Assembly (NCBI GenBank): GCA_965153455.1 | Contig: OZ234497.1 | Location: 18,717,872-18,781,871, forward strand | DNA from: Sphagnum compactum | Taxonomy: Eukaryota > Bryophyta > Sphagnopsida > Sphagnales | Direction: 5' to 3' | Length of the DNA: 64,000 nt | Shown here: piece after piece, positions 12,031-21,762 of the stretch | How the letters are laid out: each line of letters opens with the position of its first letter | Position numbering within the stretch: the first letter of the stretch is position 1 | Program-made: the position numbers and the translations under genes | The notes under the pieces: generated by a model | Database searches by the model: none | Seen by the model: the letters and a program-made list of their open reading frames with translations, nothing else | What the model was told of the DNA's origin: nothing

Positions 12031-12744
12031 ATAATCCTTATTGGAGTTTTGAAGTTACAAGTTTCAAAAGAATATGTCATTCTAATCAACGCGCCAAGTT
12101 GTATAATTTAGTGTGCAAAAAATATCACTTTATGGGTTAGATCTAACCAAGGGTTCAACAAGGTTTGTATACACTATTGACCTACAAAAACATGGGACTA
12201 ACATGGGATCCAATGAAAACCCCAAACAGTTACCATATCTCCCTCATGGTGTACCTTAAAAAAATTGCAATTGGGGATAATTGAACAAAAATTGACACTC
12301 ATGTTATGTGGCAATATGGCATGAATTTAAGTTGCATTGGTTTTCTAAAAATTTGCCATAGCTCATGACACATATGTAAGTTAAATTTTGTGGATTCATC
12401 CATTACAACATGTGAAATATGTGATATTTATTGATTTCAACTTGAAATTAGTTTTATTACAACACATATCACCATATGAAAAATCATATTCTCTTGTACA
12501 ATGGTGTTTCCAGCAGTGCCCCCTCGTTTGGGCCGGTATTAGTATCCAATGTAAAGATAAGTGTTCTCCCACCCCACCCACAAACATGAATTTTAGACGT
12601 TACTTTATTGTGACACCATTTAAATATCTGCTTGTGCCAATCACTATGATCAACCAATTAAAGATAGTCATTTGTTGATATTGCCCCTATGGAAGAGTTC
12701 AATATTCAACACAAAAGTTTTATGCCGTTGTAACCTAAAAACAA

Positions 12745-13452
12745 TGTTAGGATTTTTATGTGGATGAGCATGGATGAAGATGGAAACCCTAATTTTAATG
12801 GGTGGTAAATGAAGACAAATTATGGATCAGTTATGCATCATGAAGAATAATGGATGTTGAAAGTCCTACTTTTTGTTTTCCTTTTTGGTTTGGTTTTGTT
12901 GTTTTGCAGGTTAGTTCATTTGACATTTGTTCTTCAATAATGCGACGCAGGTGAGTTGGTATTGGTGATGGAACGTAATTCTTGTTGCATTGTTGATGGT
13001 TTTTATTAGGATGTGAATCACGGTTCTTGGCAAGGATTAGTGCTGATGCGTTTGAGGAGTAAAAGGATGAGGTCAAATAGGGGGTATATGAAGGAATTTT
13101 TGAAAGGCTAATGAGAGGCATTTCTGATTCAAGAGCTAAGTTTTATCTCTAAGTGTAGTTGTGAGTATTAACCTGTAATTGTGTTGTGAACAGTTGAGGA
13201 GGAATGCCTTTCTGTAAACCTTCTATTTTCTGACTAACCTGACCAGTTGGCTTTTGAGAGGAAATCAAAAGAGATTTGATCCCTTTAGGTCCATAATGTT
13301 TGATTATTATATTAGGAGTAGGAGAAGTACTATGTAGAAGTAAAAATTGTTGCAACATCTTCTCTATTTTGTTTTTGTTTGGAAATAATCCATAAATAGT
13401 TATAGTGTGTAAGAAGTTTACTAAGAAGTGTATGGATTATAGTTTCCTTCCA
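12745..13452 (+). repeat. Candidate 5' LTR of a gypsy element
   Basis: The 3' edge is suggested by the primer-binding site at 13,457, which sits four bases after a '...ccttcca' end. The 5' edge, 'tgttagg' at 12,745, is the nearest sensible TG start and gives about 708 bp with TG...CA ends. No second LTR was found downstream, so the 5' boundary is a guess. The element was truncated at its 3' side. Confidence 0.4.
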
Positions 13453-13456
13453 CTTT

Positions 13457-13472
13457 TGGTATTAGAGCATGG
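13457..13472 (+). promoter_or_regulatory. Retrotransposon primer-binding site (initiator tRNA-Met type)
   Basis: The sequence tggtattagagcatgg differs at only a few positions from the plant initiator-Met primer-binding site, whose core is TGGTATCAGAGC. It lies where minus-strand DNA synthesis would be primed and fixes the end of the upstream LTR. Confidence 0.7.
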
Positions 13473-16400
13473 TCGATCTCTAAGAGATTAGCACATATGT
13501 AGTCACTAGGTTGTCAAAGAATGAACCTTCCAAGAGTAGGATGTCAAAGTTTAATGATGAACAACTAATTGCAGAAACTTAGGAAATTCATGAAGAACAA
13601 ATCACAGTTAGGTTTGATTTGCCTAGAACATTAGGGGCACCACAAATAGGGGCTTTAATTCTGCGACAATTAAAATTTGGTGTCGTTGCCATTATTGGAG
13701 TAAACCTTAATGAAGCAGAAACTGGTTATGTTGCTATAGAATTAATTCACAACAAATTTTGTACTAGGGCATAGGTCTAGGTCAAAATGCAAGATGGAAC
13801 AAGAGGATGGGCATCAACTACAAGATTTCAAATATTGTACCACTTCACCTCCTACGTTGCATAGGGTGTCAACTTATAAGTCGGAAAGACAAAGACAAGT
13901 GCCACGAATAGATGACATTTGGATATTAATTTCTCCTATCTCCCCTAATCATTTTAGTAGATTTTCATTCCAAGTATTAAAATTTTATTTCAGGCAAGAG
14001 ATCATGTACTAAAGCTGGAAAGTTCTGGATCAAGATTTCGCATGATAAGCTGGAGAGCTTGCAATGCTGACAACCTTGGAGTACATTAGTAGATGGACTC
14101 TACAAATGAGCATAATTTTACTTTTTTACTAGTTAATGTTGTGATTTTGAACCCAGTACTAGAAGGGGAGCAACTTGATTTTGTTGCATAGTTGAAAGTT
14201 GATAATTTTTTAATGATCTAGGTTATAGAAGAAGTTTGATAGATTGTCATGCGAATCAAGTGTGTGCCATGAGAAGAATAATACAATCTGGCATTTCTAC
14301 TTTTGATGAGATAAAATTTTGTAAAAAACTGGTTATTGGAGCTTTCATTCTAAAAATCACTAGCTTTGCTGCTATGAAGGTTGTTGGTTTTGATCCTACT
14401 TTGGCTAAGGTTGGGGACATAGCTATCAGCATGTGGCATTCAGGATTTCACACGTAGGTAGATGATAGTTTCAACATAGGGGACCGCATCTTGAGGATTT
14501 CATACACATGGCAGGTTGCGCATATGTTTTGCTAGGTATATTATAAGGATTTTTATGATAGGCTGTGTTGGAGGTATGTAGGCAAGAGTGATGTAAGTTA
14601 TAACATCGAGATTGATAACAACAGGAGAAGGGTAATGGAGTTTGAAAAGGAAGCAAATGTTCTTGTAGTAGAGGATTTGAAGTAAATTAGTCTTTAGATC
14701 TAAAAAGTGTTTGATTACAATGACTAGTCCACAGGGCATGGATAAGCTATTTTAGGGACGTGACCATGAAGATGTGAATGATTGGGCTAAGCGACTAACA
14801 AGGGTAGCTGAAGTTAGAGATCTGAATGTTGACAAATTGTTCAAAATTGCCAAATTGAACCTAGGAGGAAGAGTCGAAAAGTGGTTCAAGAAATTGAATC
14901 CTACTCCTGTTGACTGAACAAAGTTGTGCATGTGGATAATATAGAAGTATGGTAACATAGACATTGATGACATCCAAACTGAATTGAATTGGATGCCATC
15001 AAATAAGAACCAAAGGAAAAGGGTTCAAAAGTATTATGAGAGGCTAGAAAAGCTTTTTCAATGAAGCCAAATTCAAGATGCAAAATAACATCACAGATTT
15101 TTGGCAAGGCTAAGCCAAAAATAAAAAAATTGTGCGTAATCAAGACATACAATGACATTGAAGAGGTGGTTGTTGTTGTTAAAAGTGGCTGTTGGGATAA
15201 TTAGGGGAGACTCCATACAAAACCCATGAAGGAAGAACAGGATGAAGTAGCATCTAAAGAATCTACCACAAATCAGCAATTGCATGTACTAAATGAGATT
15301 CTCATAATTTCTTTGGGAAGGGGACTGATAGCAAAGCTGGACCTAATACAATGTTTTTTGCCACCAACAAACATTGCCAATTATGACACTCAGAAGAACA
15401 TGTGGCCTCGGCATGCCTTAAACTTGCTAACACTAGGCCAAAATGTGCCAAGTGCGGAGGTGGGCACAAAATCGACAATTGTGGTCTCAAATGTTCATTA
15501 TATTTTGCTCTAAAGCATATGGAGGATCTGTGTTGGAAGAAGTTTGCAAAGGGCCCTTCTGCTATCACAAATTTCCTTGAAATATTAGTTGATGATGAGG
15601 AGGCAATTCTTTCAACTGGATTTGTGGAACTGGATTTGTGGAAGTGACCAGCACGTGTTTTTTGGGGTTAAGATTCCAAAAAGGAGGTTACCTATACCTG
15701 CTAATCCAACAAAAGAACAAGAAGAAGGCGTTGTATATGAATATAGGGACATAAACATAAGTACTTAGGCAATTGTGAAATCCAAGATTATGTCTCACTT
15801 CATCAAGGGAAAAAATTCCTTGACTCCTATGGAAACCATATTAATCATTCCAGGTGAATTTGAATACTTGGAAGGATTCGTTAAACTAGCTAGAAGAAGA
15901 AAGGATGTTAAAAGCCAGAGGAATTAGATAGTTACAGTTCATGCAACTCCTGTAATTAGAAGGGTTAGTGTCAATAGTGCACATCATAGCTAGTAAGACA
16001 CTGCATTTAGCAATTGAGATCAATCAGGCATTGATTGAAGGTTTGGTGGATATAAGGGCATCCATGTCAGTTATGGTAGCTAGCATTGTCAGACAACTTG
16101 GTATAATGCATTTAGTGGTTGGCAATGAAACCTACAAAACAACCTTTGGAATGGTGACACATGCACTTGGAAGAATCACAAAGCTTTTAGTGAAAGTTGG
16201 GGGATTGTGTGTCAGATGATCTTCTTGGTGGTGGACACAAACAACTATGATTTACTCCTGGGATTAGATTTTCATATAAAAATAAGAGCAGTCGTAAATG
16301 TGGAAAAAGGTGTCATACATGTATGCAATGGACCAGGAATGGAAGTTGAAGTACTGCCATTAAATATGGTGAACATGTTACAGGTACTGGAGAATTCTGA

Positions 16401-16790
16401 AAAAACAAAAGATAAGATCCAGAAGGAGTTGCTTAAGTTGGAGATGGAACAGTTTCAGATCAATAATTGGGCCTACCTGATTTGATCATCAAATTTTGAT
16501 GGTTTAAATGATGAGTCTTCATCTAATGATGATATATGGAATATGAAGGGGAAGTAGAACATGATCCATAAGAGATCTTGCAAAATTTGGAAAACCAAGT
16601 TGAAGAACTAAAAGACCACAGGATTGATCTGATCATTAAGAAGGAAACACCCATGTAGATTTAAATTTTATTCTACAACAATAGCATCAAAACCACCTTG
16701 AAGGACAGTTCACTAAAGAAGATGACTATGTAGATTGGATTAAATGCTTAGCTACTAATGAAGCTACTCGAGTACAATAGAGATTGGGTA
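13473..16790 (+). pseudogene. Ty3/gypsy gag-protease remnant
   Basis: The order of parts is that of a gypsy polyprotein. Gag core (about 14,740-15,240): the segment WAKRLTRVAEVRDLN is followed by KLFKIAKLNLGGR and KWFKKLNP, in more than one frame. Zinc-knuckle region (about 15,440-15,540): CAKCGGGHKIDNCGLKC, then a second Cys/His cluster ending in DLCWKK. Protease (about 15,990-16,400): VDIRASMSV lies where the catalytic D-T/S-G-A-S motif belongs, followed by NYDLLLGLDF. The protease motif has lost its normal glycine, and stops and frameshifts occur throughout. No reverse transcriptase, RNase H or integrase is visible; similarity fades near 16,790. The element is dead and 3'-truncated. Confidence 0.8.
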
Positions 16791-17134
16791 AGACTACTAC
16801 AAAACCATGTCTTTTATGCCCCTAGCATTGGGACTAAAATGATTAGTATGACTAAAATAGTGTCCAAAATGACTAAGTCGACTTAGTTTTGTCCATTTTG
16901 GTAGGATGACAAAAGTGGGTATGTCTGAAATGACTATGATGACTAAAATTTTAAGTCAAAATGAACATTGTCATTTACATGTGGCATTCAAATGCATGCG
17001 TGACACAGAATCATGCTAGTTAATGACTAATGTAAATCATCATAACTAACACTATAACCAATGATGTGTCAAGTTTGTTAGCCCATCAAAAGAAAAATTC
17101 AAATTTTTTTCACAATACCCACACAATGAGAAAA

Positions 17135-17138
<4 letters not shown>

Positions 17139-17169
<31 letters not shown>
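17139..17169 (+). repeat. (TA)n microsatellite
   Basis: About 15 uninterrupted TA units. Typical dinucleotide simple sequence; no gene nearby. Confidence 0.95.
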
Positions 17170-17171
<2 letters not shown>

Positions 17172-17187
17172 CTTTCCAAGGAAAAAG

Positions 17188-17245
17188 ACTAATGTAGTGA
17201 TCATAATCCCTCTTATAGCCTAAAGGTTTTGGGTTCGAATTTAAA
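17188..17245 (+). repeat. tRNA-derived SINE-like head
   Basis: The segment 'aatgtagtgatcataat' resembles a tRNA D-arm/A box, and 'tttgggttcgaattt' about 35 bp later resembles the T-arm/B box (GGTTCGAATCC), followed by an A-rich run. The spacing fits an internal RNA polymerase III promoter. The acceptor stem does not pair, so it is not a working tRNA; a SINE or tRNA relic is more likely. Confidence 0.45.
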
Positions 17246-17379
17246 AAAAAATAATCTTTTCATTCACAAATGAAATGAATGAAAACAAATTCTTGAGGTA
17301 AAAAAGGTTTAAGTTCTTGCTCGAGGAACAACCATGTTCCCAAAGGAAGTAAGGTTTAAGTTGCCTCAAAGAGTAACCA

Positions 17380-17700
17380 TGTTCTAAAAGGAGAAAAAGT
17401 TCTTTCTTCCTAAGGACACGATTGTCCTTCAGAAAAAAAAGTTCAAGTTGCTTTCCAAAGCAACTTAAATTCCTCCTTCCCAGTGTTCTAAAAGGAGAAA
17501 AAGTTCTTTCTTCCTAAGGACACGATTGTCCTTTGAAAAAAAGAAGTTCAAGTTTCTTTCCAAAGCAACTTAAATTCCTCCTCCCCGGTGTTTGAAAAGG
17601 AGAAAAAGTTCTTTCTTCCTAAGGACATGATTGTCCTTAAAAAAACAAAAGTTCAAATTGCTCCCTAAAGCAACTTAAACTCCTCCCCGACATGATTGTT
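17380..17700 (+). repeat. Tandem repeat, about 105-bp unit, three copies
   Basis: Units beginning near 17,391, 17,495 and 17,600 share 'gagaaaaagttctttcttcc', then taaggaca, then 'gattgtcctt', 'aaagttcaag' and 'ccaaagcaacttaaa'. A partial, more diverged unit precedes them at about 17,310. The paired phrases 'aagttgctttc' and 'aaagcaactt' give each unit a small hairpin. Confidence 0.85.
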
Positions 17701-17905
17701 ACCAAGGGAAAATCCAACTTCCCCCGGGGAAAAACCCAAGTTCCGGAGGAAACATATTTAATTATGAATAACTACAGATTGCAGACATAATTCAACAACG
17801 TAGTGGGGGTATATGATGAGCATGGTTTTAATACACCATCTTGGAACCCTGGGCAGAAATCTTGTTGCAAAGATGGAAAGGGCAAATCTCAGACATTACA
17901 TTGTT

Positions 17906-17995
17906 TTATTGGCCTTCCCTACCAAGGCAAGGATATTGTGTTTAGATTCATTATAGAGTATAGTAGCTTAAGGGATTTTGGCCCTAGGTAATAGG
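17906..17995 (+). repeat. Dispersed repeat (family R2), copy 2
   Basis: Contains 'ttattggccttccctaccaa', 'ggcaaggatattgtgt' and 'tcattatagagtatagtagc', and ends in 'ttttggccctag'. Closest to the copies at 50,337 and 60,737. Confidence 0.75.
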
Positions 17996-18599
17996 TCTAT
18001 TTCTATATGAGGATTTTTGAAAGATGACATTTTGGCTTGTGTTGAAACTTGAGATTAGTTATAGAGTTCTTATATCTTGAAGGATTTTGGTTTCTTTTGC
18101 CTTAAGATACTTTTTAATGAAAATGGCAAGCTAAGTGTCCATGCAAAAATATAATCATACAAAATTATCATTTAATGCAAGAGACCCATATTACTCTCAA
18201 AAATTAGCAAGCCTGTGGACTTCTAAACTTGTCTACAACTAACAAAATAATATATATACTGTAGTACCTAGGCTGCTTGGGCATAATAATTGATTCTTTT
18301 ATATATGTCAGCTAATATGTAACATGTTTCACAATAATTTTTTTATAAAAAAAATTGACATTATATTACATATTGAAATTCTGCATGTATTTTTCAGAAA
18401 TTTTGGCAATTTCAAAAAGTAACTAATTAGTGCCTAACCAGGCTAGGTACTGCGGTAATTGTTTCTATGTCATAAAATAGTATTATTGAAATGGTTATCC
18501 AAGTCAAAATTTCCAAAAAACATTAGATCTATATTCTTAAATGGTTTATCGAATAGAAAATATCTAAGGGTTTAGGTGATCCCAAGCTTTTGGAAAAAA

Positions 18600-18610
18600 T
18601 ATATAAATAG
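18600..18610 (+). promoter_or_regulatory. Candidate TATA box of gene A
   Basis: TATATAAATAG is followed about 25-35 bp downstream by a clear shift from AT-rich DNA to GC-richer, CT-rich leader-like sequence (from 18,615). This is the only spot upstream of gene A with both a good TATA motif and such a transition. AT-rich surroundings make chance occurrence possible. Confidence 0.45.
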
Positions 18611-18634
18611 ATAACGGCGTTCTCGTGAGTCTTG

Positions 18635-19560
18635 TGCGACCTTCACTTCAATCTCTAGTTTGTGGCATCCTTTTCAGTTCAAGTGCTTGCACGAGCTCCT
18701 TCAAGTTTGCTCTCCTCTTTTTCTTTCCATCTTTAGCTCTGAGTTTTCTCTTTGTAGCTAATGTTTTGGATGTTCTAATTTGATAATGTTAATGTTGAAT
18801 ATGATTTTATATTTCATGTTTATTAGTCTCCTTAACAAAGCTTTCACCCTTTCGGGTCTGATCTAATTCTCTGTTCTCAAGAAGTTCTGATTTTGCTGAC
18901 TCCCTTGACATTGCCCTCTTGATCCTCACGCACCCCGCTTGCAGTTCGGATCTCCTTAGCCAGTGCTCTACACGTCGCTACTCTGCTCTTCGCTTCAGGC
19001 TTGGTCCTCCTGGTCGACGGCTACCTCGGTTACAGCGCCCACGGTGTATTGTCGGTAAGGTTATCTAACTCTAGTGCAAAAAACAATTTCATCTCTAATG
19101 TTATTTCCTTGCTCGTCGATCATGTCCTTGGTGAGTTTGTTCCTGCAAATAGATGTTCCTGCAAATAGATTTGCCTCGAGGGTCTTGTTTACTCGAGTAA
19201 AGCACCTCACAGCTTCAGCAGTTATCAGCGGTCGTGATCAGCAGGCCGGTGATCTCGTTACAGAGTGCTTGGGCTCCTACATGCATCTAGGCCGTGACCG
19301 CTTCCCACATTTGGATCATCATGTTTTTTGTTTTTTTACATATGTGGAATGACTTCCGTTGTCGGTTGTCGGTCGTTTTCTTTCTTGCTCCTCAGACCTC
19401 TGCGGTTTCCACACCCGTGCGTACTACTATTTGGGTTCTCAGCAGCTTGAGCTGTCTTGATTGCTGCTGATTACATTATCAGCTATTTATCAATTGAATC
19501 CGGTTCCGGTGTTAACGTCGCTATTTGCGCCAGTTTGCAGATCTAGTAGTACACACTAAT
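18635..19560 (+). other. Probable leader and intron region of gene A
   Basis: A plant-like donor (tcg|gtaagg) lies at 19,054-19,060, and a good acceptor (tttgcag) ends at 19,538, 22 bp before the chosen ATG of gene A. Alternative acceptors lie near 19,394 and 19,485. A 105-bp stretch at 18,950-19,054, flanked by 'cttgcag' and the donor, encodes a hydrophobic segment (LLFASGLVLLVDGYLGYS) but has no ATG and does not join in frame to the first gene A exon through the best acceptor. It is therefore left as leader. A 15-bp direct repeat, 'gttcctgcaaataga', lies at 19,139-19,170. Confidence 0.4.
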
Positions 19561-20130
19561 ATGGGCGGCAAGAAGACATTTGCTACTTTCATTGGCGGCG
19601 TGGCGGCAGGGGCCGTTGCGGTCTGTGCCGCTCCCTTTGCTCTAGTCGATCCAACAGGCATAAGCGCTGTTGTCACGGTAGGAGCAGGTACATCAGCAGC
19701 AGCTGCGTTCAGTGGTGTTGCAGCTTCATTAACTGGCAAGGCCGTAGTGAAAGTTTATGACCTCAAAGAAGACGATCTGGAGAAAATTTTTGGTATCCAA
19801 CTGACCCATTATGTCGATAGAGCATGCGGACTTCAGGATGAAAGCGAGTACGATTTATACTTGAGGACCTTAACGGAAGACGAGATAAAAAAAATTTACC
19901 GGAGCGAGAGCGAGAAACTCGGTAGTGCTTACGTCGGAGTCTTCGTTAAAGGGCTTCTCACTATTGTGCTTCCACACGAGGCACTAGGGGCGACTTTAGA
20001 TTTACGCAAAGCCTACCGATGTCGAAGAACTCGGAAGCGAATCCAGCAGGTCGCACAGGACGATCTATCCAAAGGGAAAAGAAGAGACGTCGCTTCAGGA
20101 ACAATGGGACTACTACGCAGACGGCAATGA
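19561..20130 (+). CDS. Gene A, first part: Gly/Ala-rich membrane protein, unknown family
   Basis: Start chosen at the ATG at 19,561, 22 bp after an acceptor site; the frame stays open 12 codons further upstream. It gives about 189 residues. The N-terminus MGGKKTFA fits the eukaryotic N-myristoylation pattern (Gly2, Thr6). Residues about 10-59 form a Gly/Ala-rich hydrophobic hairpin with a turn at VDPTG (29-33). A charged helical stretch follows, then another hydrophobic stretch (VGVFVKGLLTIVLPH), then a very basic tail. GC content is well above the flanks, which fits real coding sequence. The composition faintly recalls Ifi-6-16-type small membrane proteins, but I would not assign that family. 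The frame ends shortly before a 33-bp repeat array and a second ORF with the same architecture. The gene may therefore be spliced, or broken by frameshift. Confidence 0.55.
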   Translation: MGGKKTFATFIGGVAAGAVAVCAAPFALVDPTGISAVVTVGAGTSAAAAFSGVAASLTGKAVVKVYDLKEDDLEKIFGIQLTHYVDRACGLQDESEYDLYLRTLTEDEIKKIYRSESEKLGSAYVGVFVKGLLTIVLPHEALGATLDLRKAYRCRRTRKRIQQVAQDDLSKGKRRDVASGTMGLLRRRQ

Positions 20131-20237
20131 CCGCAGGGTTCAACCACGAACTAGAAATGGTCGACTCTTTGGTTGGAGAAGATGGTGAAATGGTCGACTG
20201 TTTGGTTGGAGAAGGTGGTGAAATGGTCGACTGGTGA
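20019..20237 (+). other. Overlapping third frame across the repeat array
   Basis: A 72-codon frame overlaps the end of gene A part 1. It encodes a basic stretch (REKKRRRFRNN), then two 11-residue repeats of the EMVDCLVGEGG type, and ends when a repeat unit is cut short. It may be the authentic continuation of gene A after a splice or an old frame change, or chance. No evidence in the window decides this. Confidence 0.25.
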
Positions 20238-20255
20238 AATGGTCGACTGTTTGGT
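20155..20255 (+). repeat. 33-bp tandem repeat, truncated in one unit
   Basis: Units start with gaaatggtcgact and continue tttggttggagaa and ggtggt. There are two full units, then one cut to 16 bp (gaaatggtcgactggt), then a further partial unit. Full units keep the frame (33 = 11 codons). The 16-bp unit shifts it, just where the reading frame of gene A is lost and the second ORF opens. Confidence 0.85.
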
Positions 20256-20776
20256 TGGAGGGTTTAGATGGTGAATTTCGACACCGCGGAGTGGCCGTCG
20301 CAGGGCTTACAGTGGCGGCTTGCGCAACGGCGTACGTAGTGCATCCCTGGATTGGTAATTGCGTTGCAACAGCAGCCGGGCTTGGGTTGTCAAAAGCCGC
20401 CGGGGTTGCGAAAGCAGGTACAGCAGCCGGGGGTGTATTAGTAGCACATCTTCCCATAAGCTGGGCCATGGATATGCAGGCGACAATTGTTCACCTTGAT
20501 GCAGCTCTCAGCGCGTTGAACAACATCCATACAACCGCTGATAAACTTGAAATAGAGCTCAACTTGAAAAAATCATCTCTTTACAATCTGGGAACAGCAA
20601 TACAGTTAGCGGGCAAGCGACTTCAAGATTTGTCGAGGCCCTCCAAAAAGCCGCTAGGGTTAAGAGAAAATCTGGTGTGCTTTCCTGACCTTCTTGATGA
20701 TGAACTGGACGATCTGAAGCAGGTGATCGAGGGAGAAAGGCAAGATTCTGGTACAGATTTATTACAGTGTGAATGA
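20234..20776 (+). CDS. Gene A, second part: Gly/Ala-rich hairpin plus helical tail
   Basis: An open frame of 180 codons; the nominal ATG lies in the 33-bp repeat array, so the true N-terminus is uncertain. From about residue 15 it has a Gly/Ala-rich hydrophobic hairpin with a turn at VVHPWIG, the same layout as part 1 (GVA...C...P..G...). This suggests an internal duplication within one ancestral protein. Next comes a helical, probably coiled-coil region (HLDAALSALNNIHTTADKL) and an acidic C-terminus (LLDDELDDLKQ). The 3' portion, from 20,547, is duplicated at 46,702-47,000. The family is not recognised. The gene is convergent with gene C, whose 3' end lies about 1 kb away. Confidence 0.55.
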   Translation: MKWSTVWLEGLDGEFRHRGVAVAGLTVAACATAYVVHPWIGNCVATAAGLGLSKAAGVAKAGTAAGGVLVAHLPISWAMDMQATIVHLDAALSALNNIHTTADKLEIELNLKKSSLYNLGTAIQLAGKRLQDLSRPSKKPLGLRENLVCFPDLLDDELDDLKQVIEGERQDSGTDLLQCE

Positions 20777-21762
20777 AAAGTTTCAAAAACTAGGGTTAGA
20801 TATCGAATCTTAAAAGTTGTGGATGCACAACACTCTTAAAAATACTTCTGTTCATGTGTAGCTTTGCGTTTGTGCAAGGGTCTGCAGCTGCACAACAAAG
20901 TCGAAGAATCTGATGAAATCGATGAAATCCAGATTCAACGCATTTGGGTTTCGCTCAGTTGCTATGTTTACTATCTATCTGTAAAACATAATGTAATTAG
21001 ATTATTAGAAATCAAGATCACACCTGACTGATTCTTGAGAGTTCTGAGTGACTGTTCAACTTATAGAAAAAGACACTAGTAGTTAAAAGGACACTATCAA
21101 TTAAAAGACACTGTTAGTTTAGTAAAGATCAAATTAAATTACTAGTGAGACAAGTTCCTCTTGTGATAAGATTTACGACGGATCCACCGTTTTGCAGCTG
21201 CACTGCAAATTGTATACAATCCGTCTTGACGGAACTAAATGCATGCATATTATTTCAATAATCTCTGGATTACAATAGCAATTTGCTTTACTTCTACCTA
21301 CTAACAACCCACTAGCCCTTGTACCTATGTACTGACTACTAACCATCTGTATGCATCCAAGCACCTACTAGTCATCTATTGTCTTACCAACCCACGTACT
21401 CATAGGACCTATATTTTACAGTTCAGGTTACCAAGGTGAAACTCGGGTTCGACCTACTTGGGATTCATCCATAACTGAGTAGGCTGCTACTAAAGTAGTT
21501 GCAGATCATACTATGATCACATTCACACTTTTGCAAGATCCAAATCTTTGGGTCTCATTCAGTTCTACATCTGCAGCTGGACTTGCTAAAGATCACCCAA
21601 TGACACCCTTCATTTGTCGATCATTGTTGTATCCGATGCAACATGTGAAATAATTGCAGAGTGCGACCAACGCTCCTGATCCAGGTGAGGAATCTCTTGC
21701 AGCTTCAGTAGGCATCGATAAGCAAATTCAGAACGTCAAAATGTGCTTTTGACTACAGTTTC
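20777..21762. other. Convergent intergenic region with a MITE-like segment
   Basis: The 3' flanks of genes A (plus) and C (minus) meet here. The segment 21,290-21,490 ('ctacctactaacaacccact', then 'caggttaccaaggtgaaac' and 'catccataactgagta') resembles the interior of the MULE-type element at 30.6-30.8 kb, so an old miniature element may sit here. No other gene is seen. The whole region is repeated at 47,000-47,990. Confidence 0.5.

Noticed and set aside
18950-19054. Coding exon with a membrane segment upstream of gene A
   Set aside because: It has splice-like borders but no ATG, and it joins out of frame or into a stop at the best acceptor, so it is kept only as leader.
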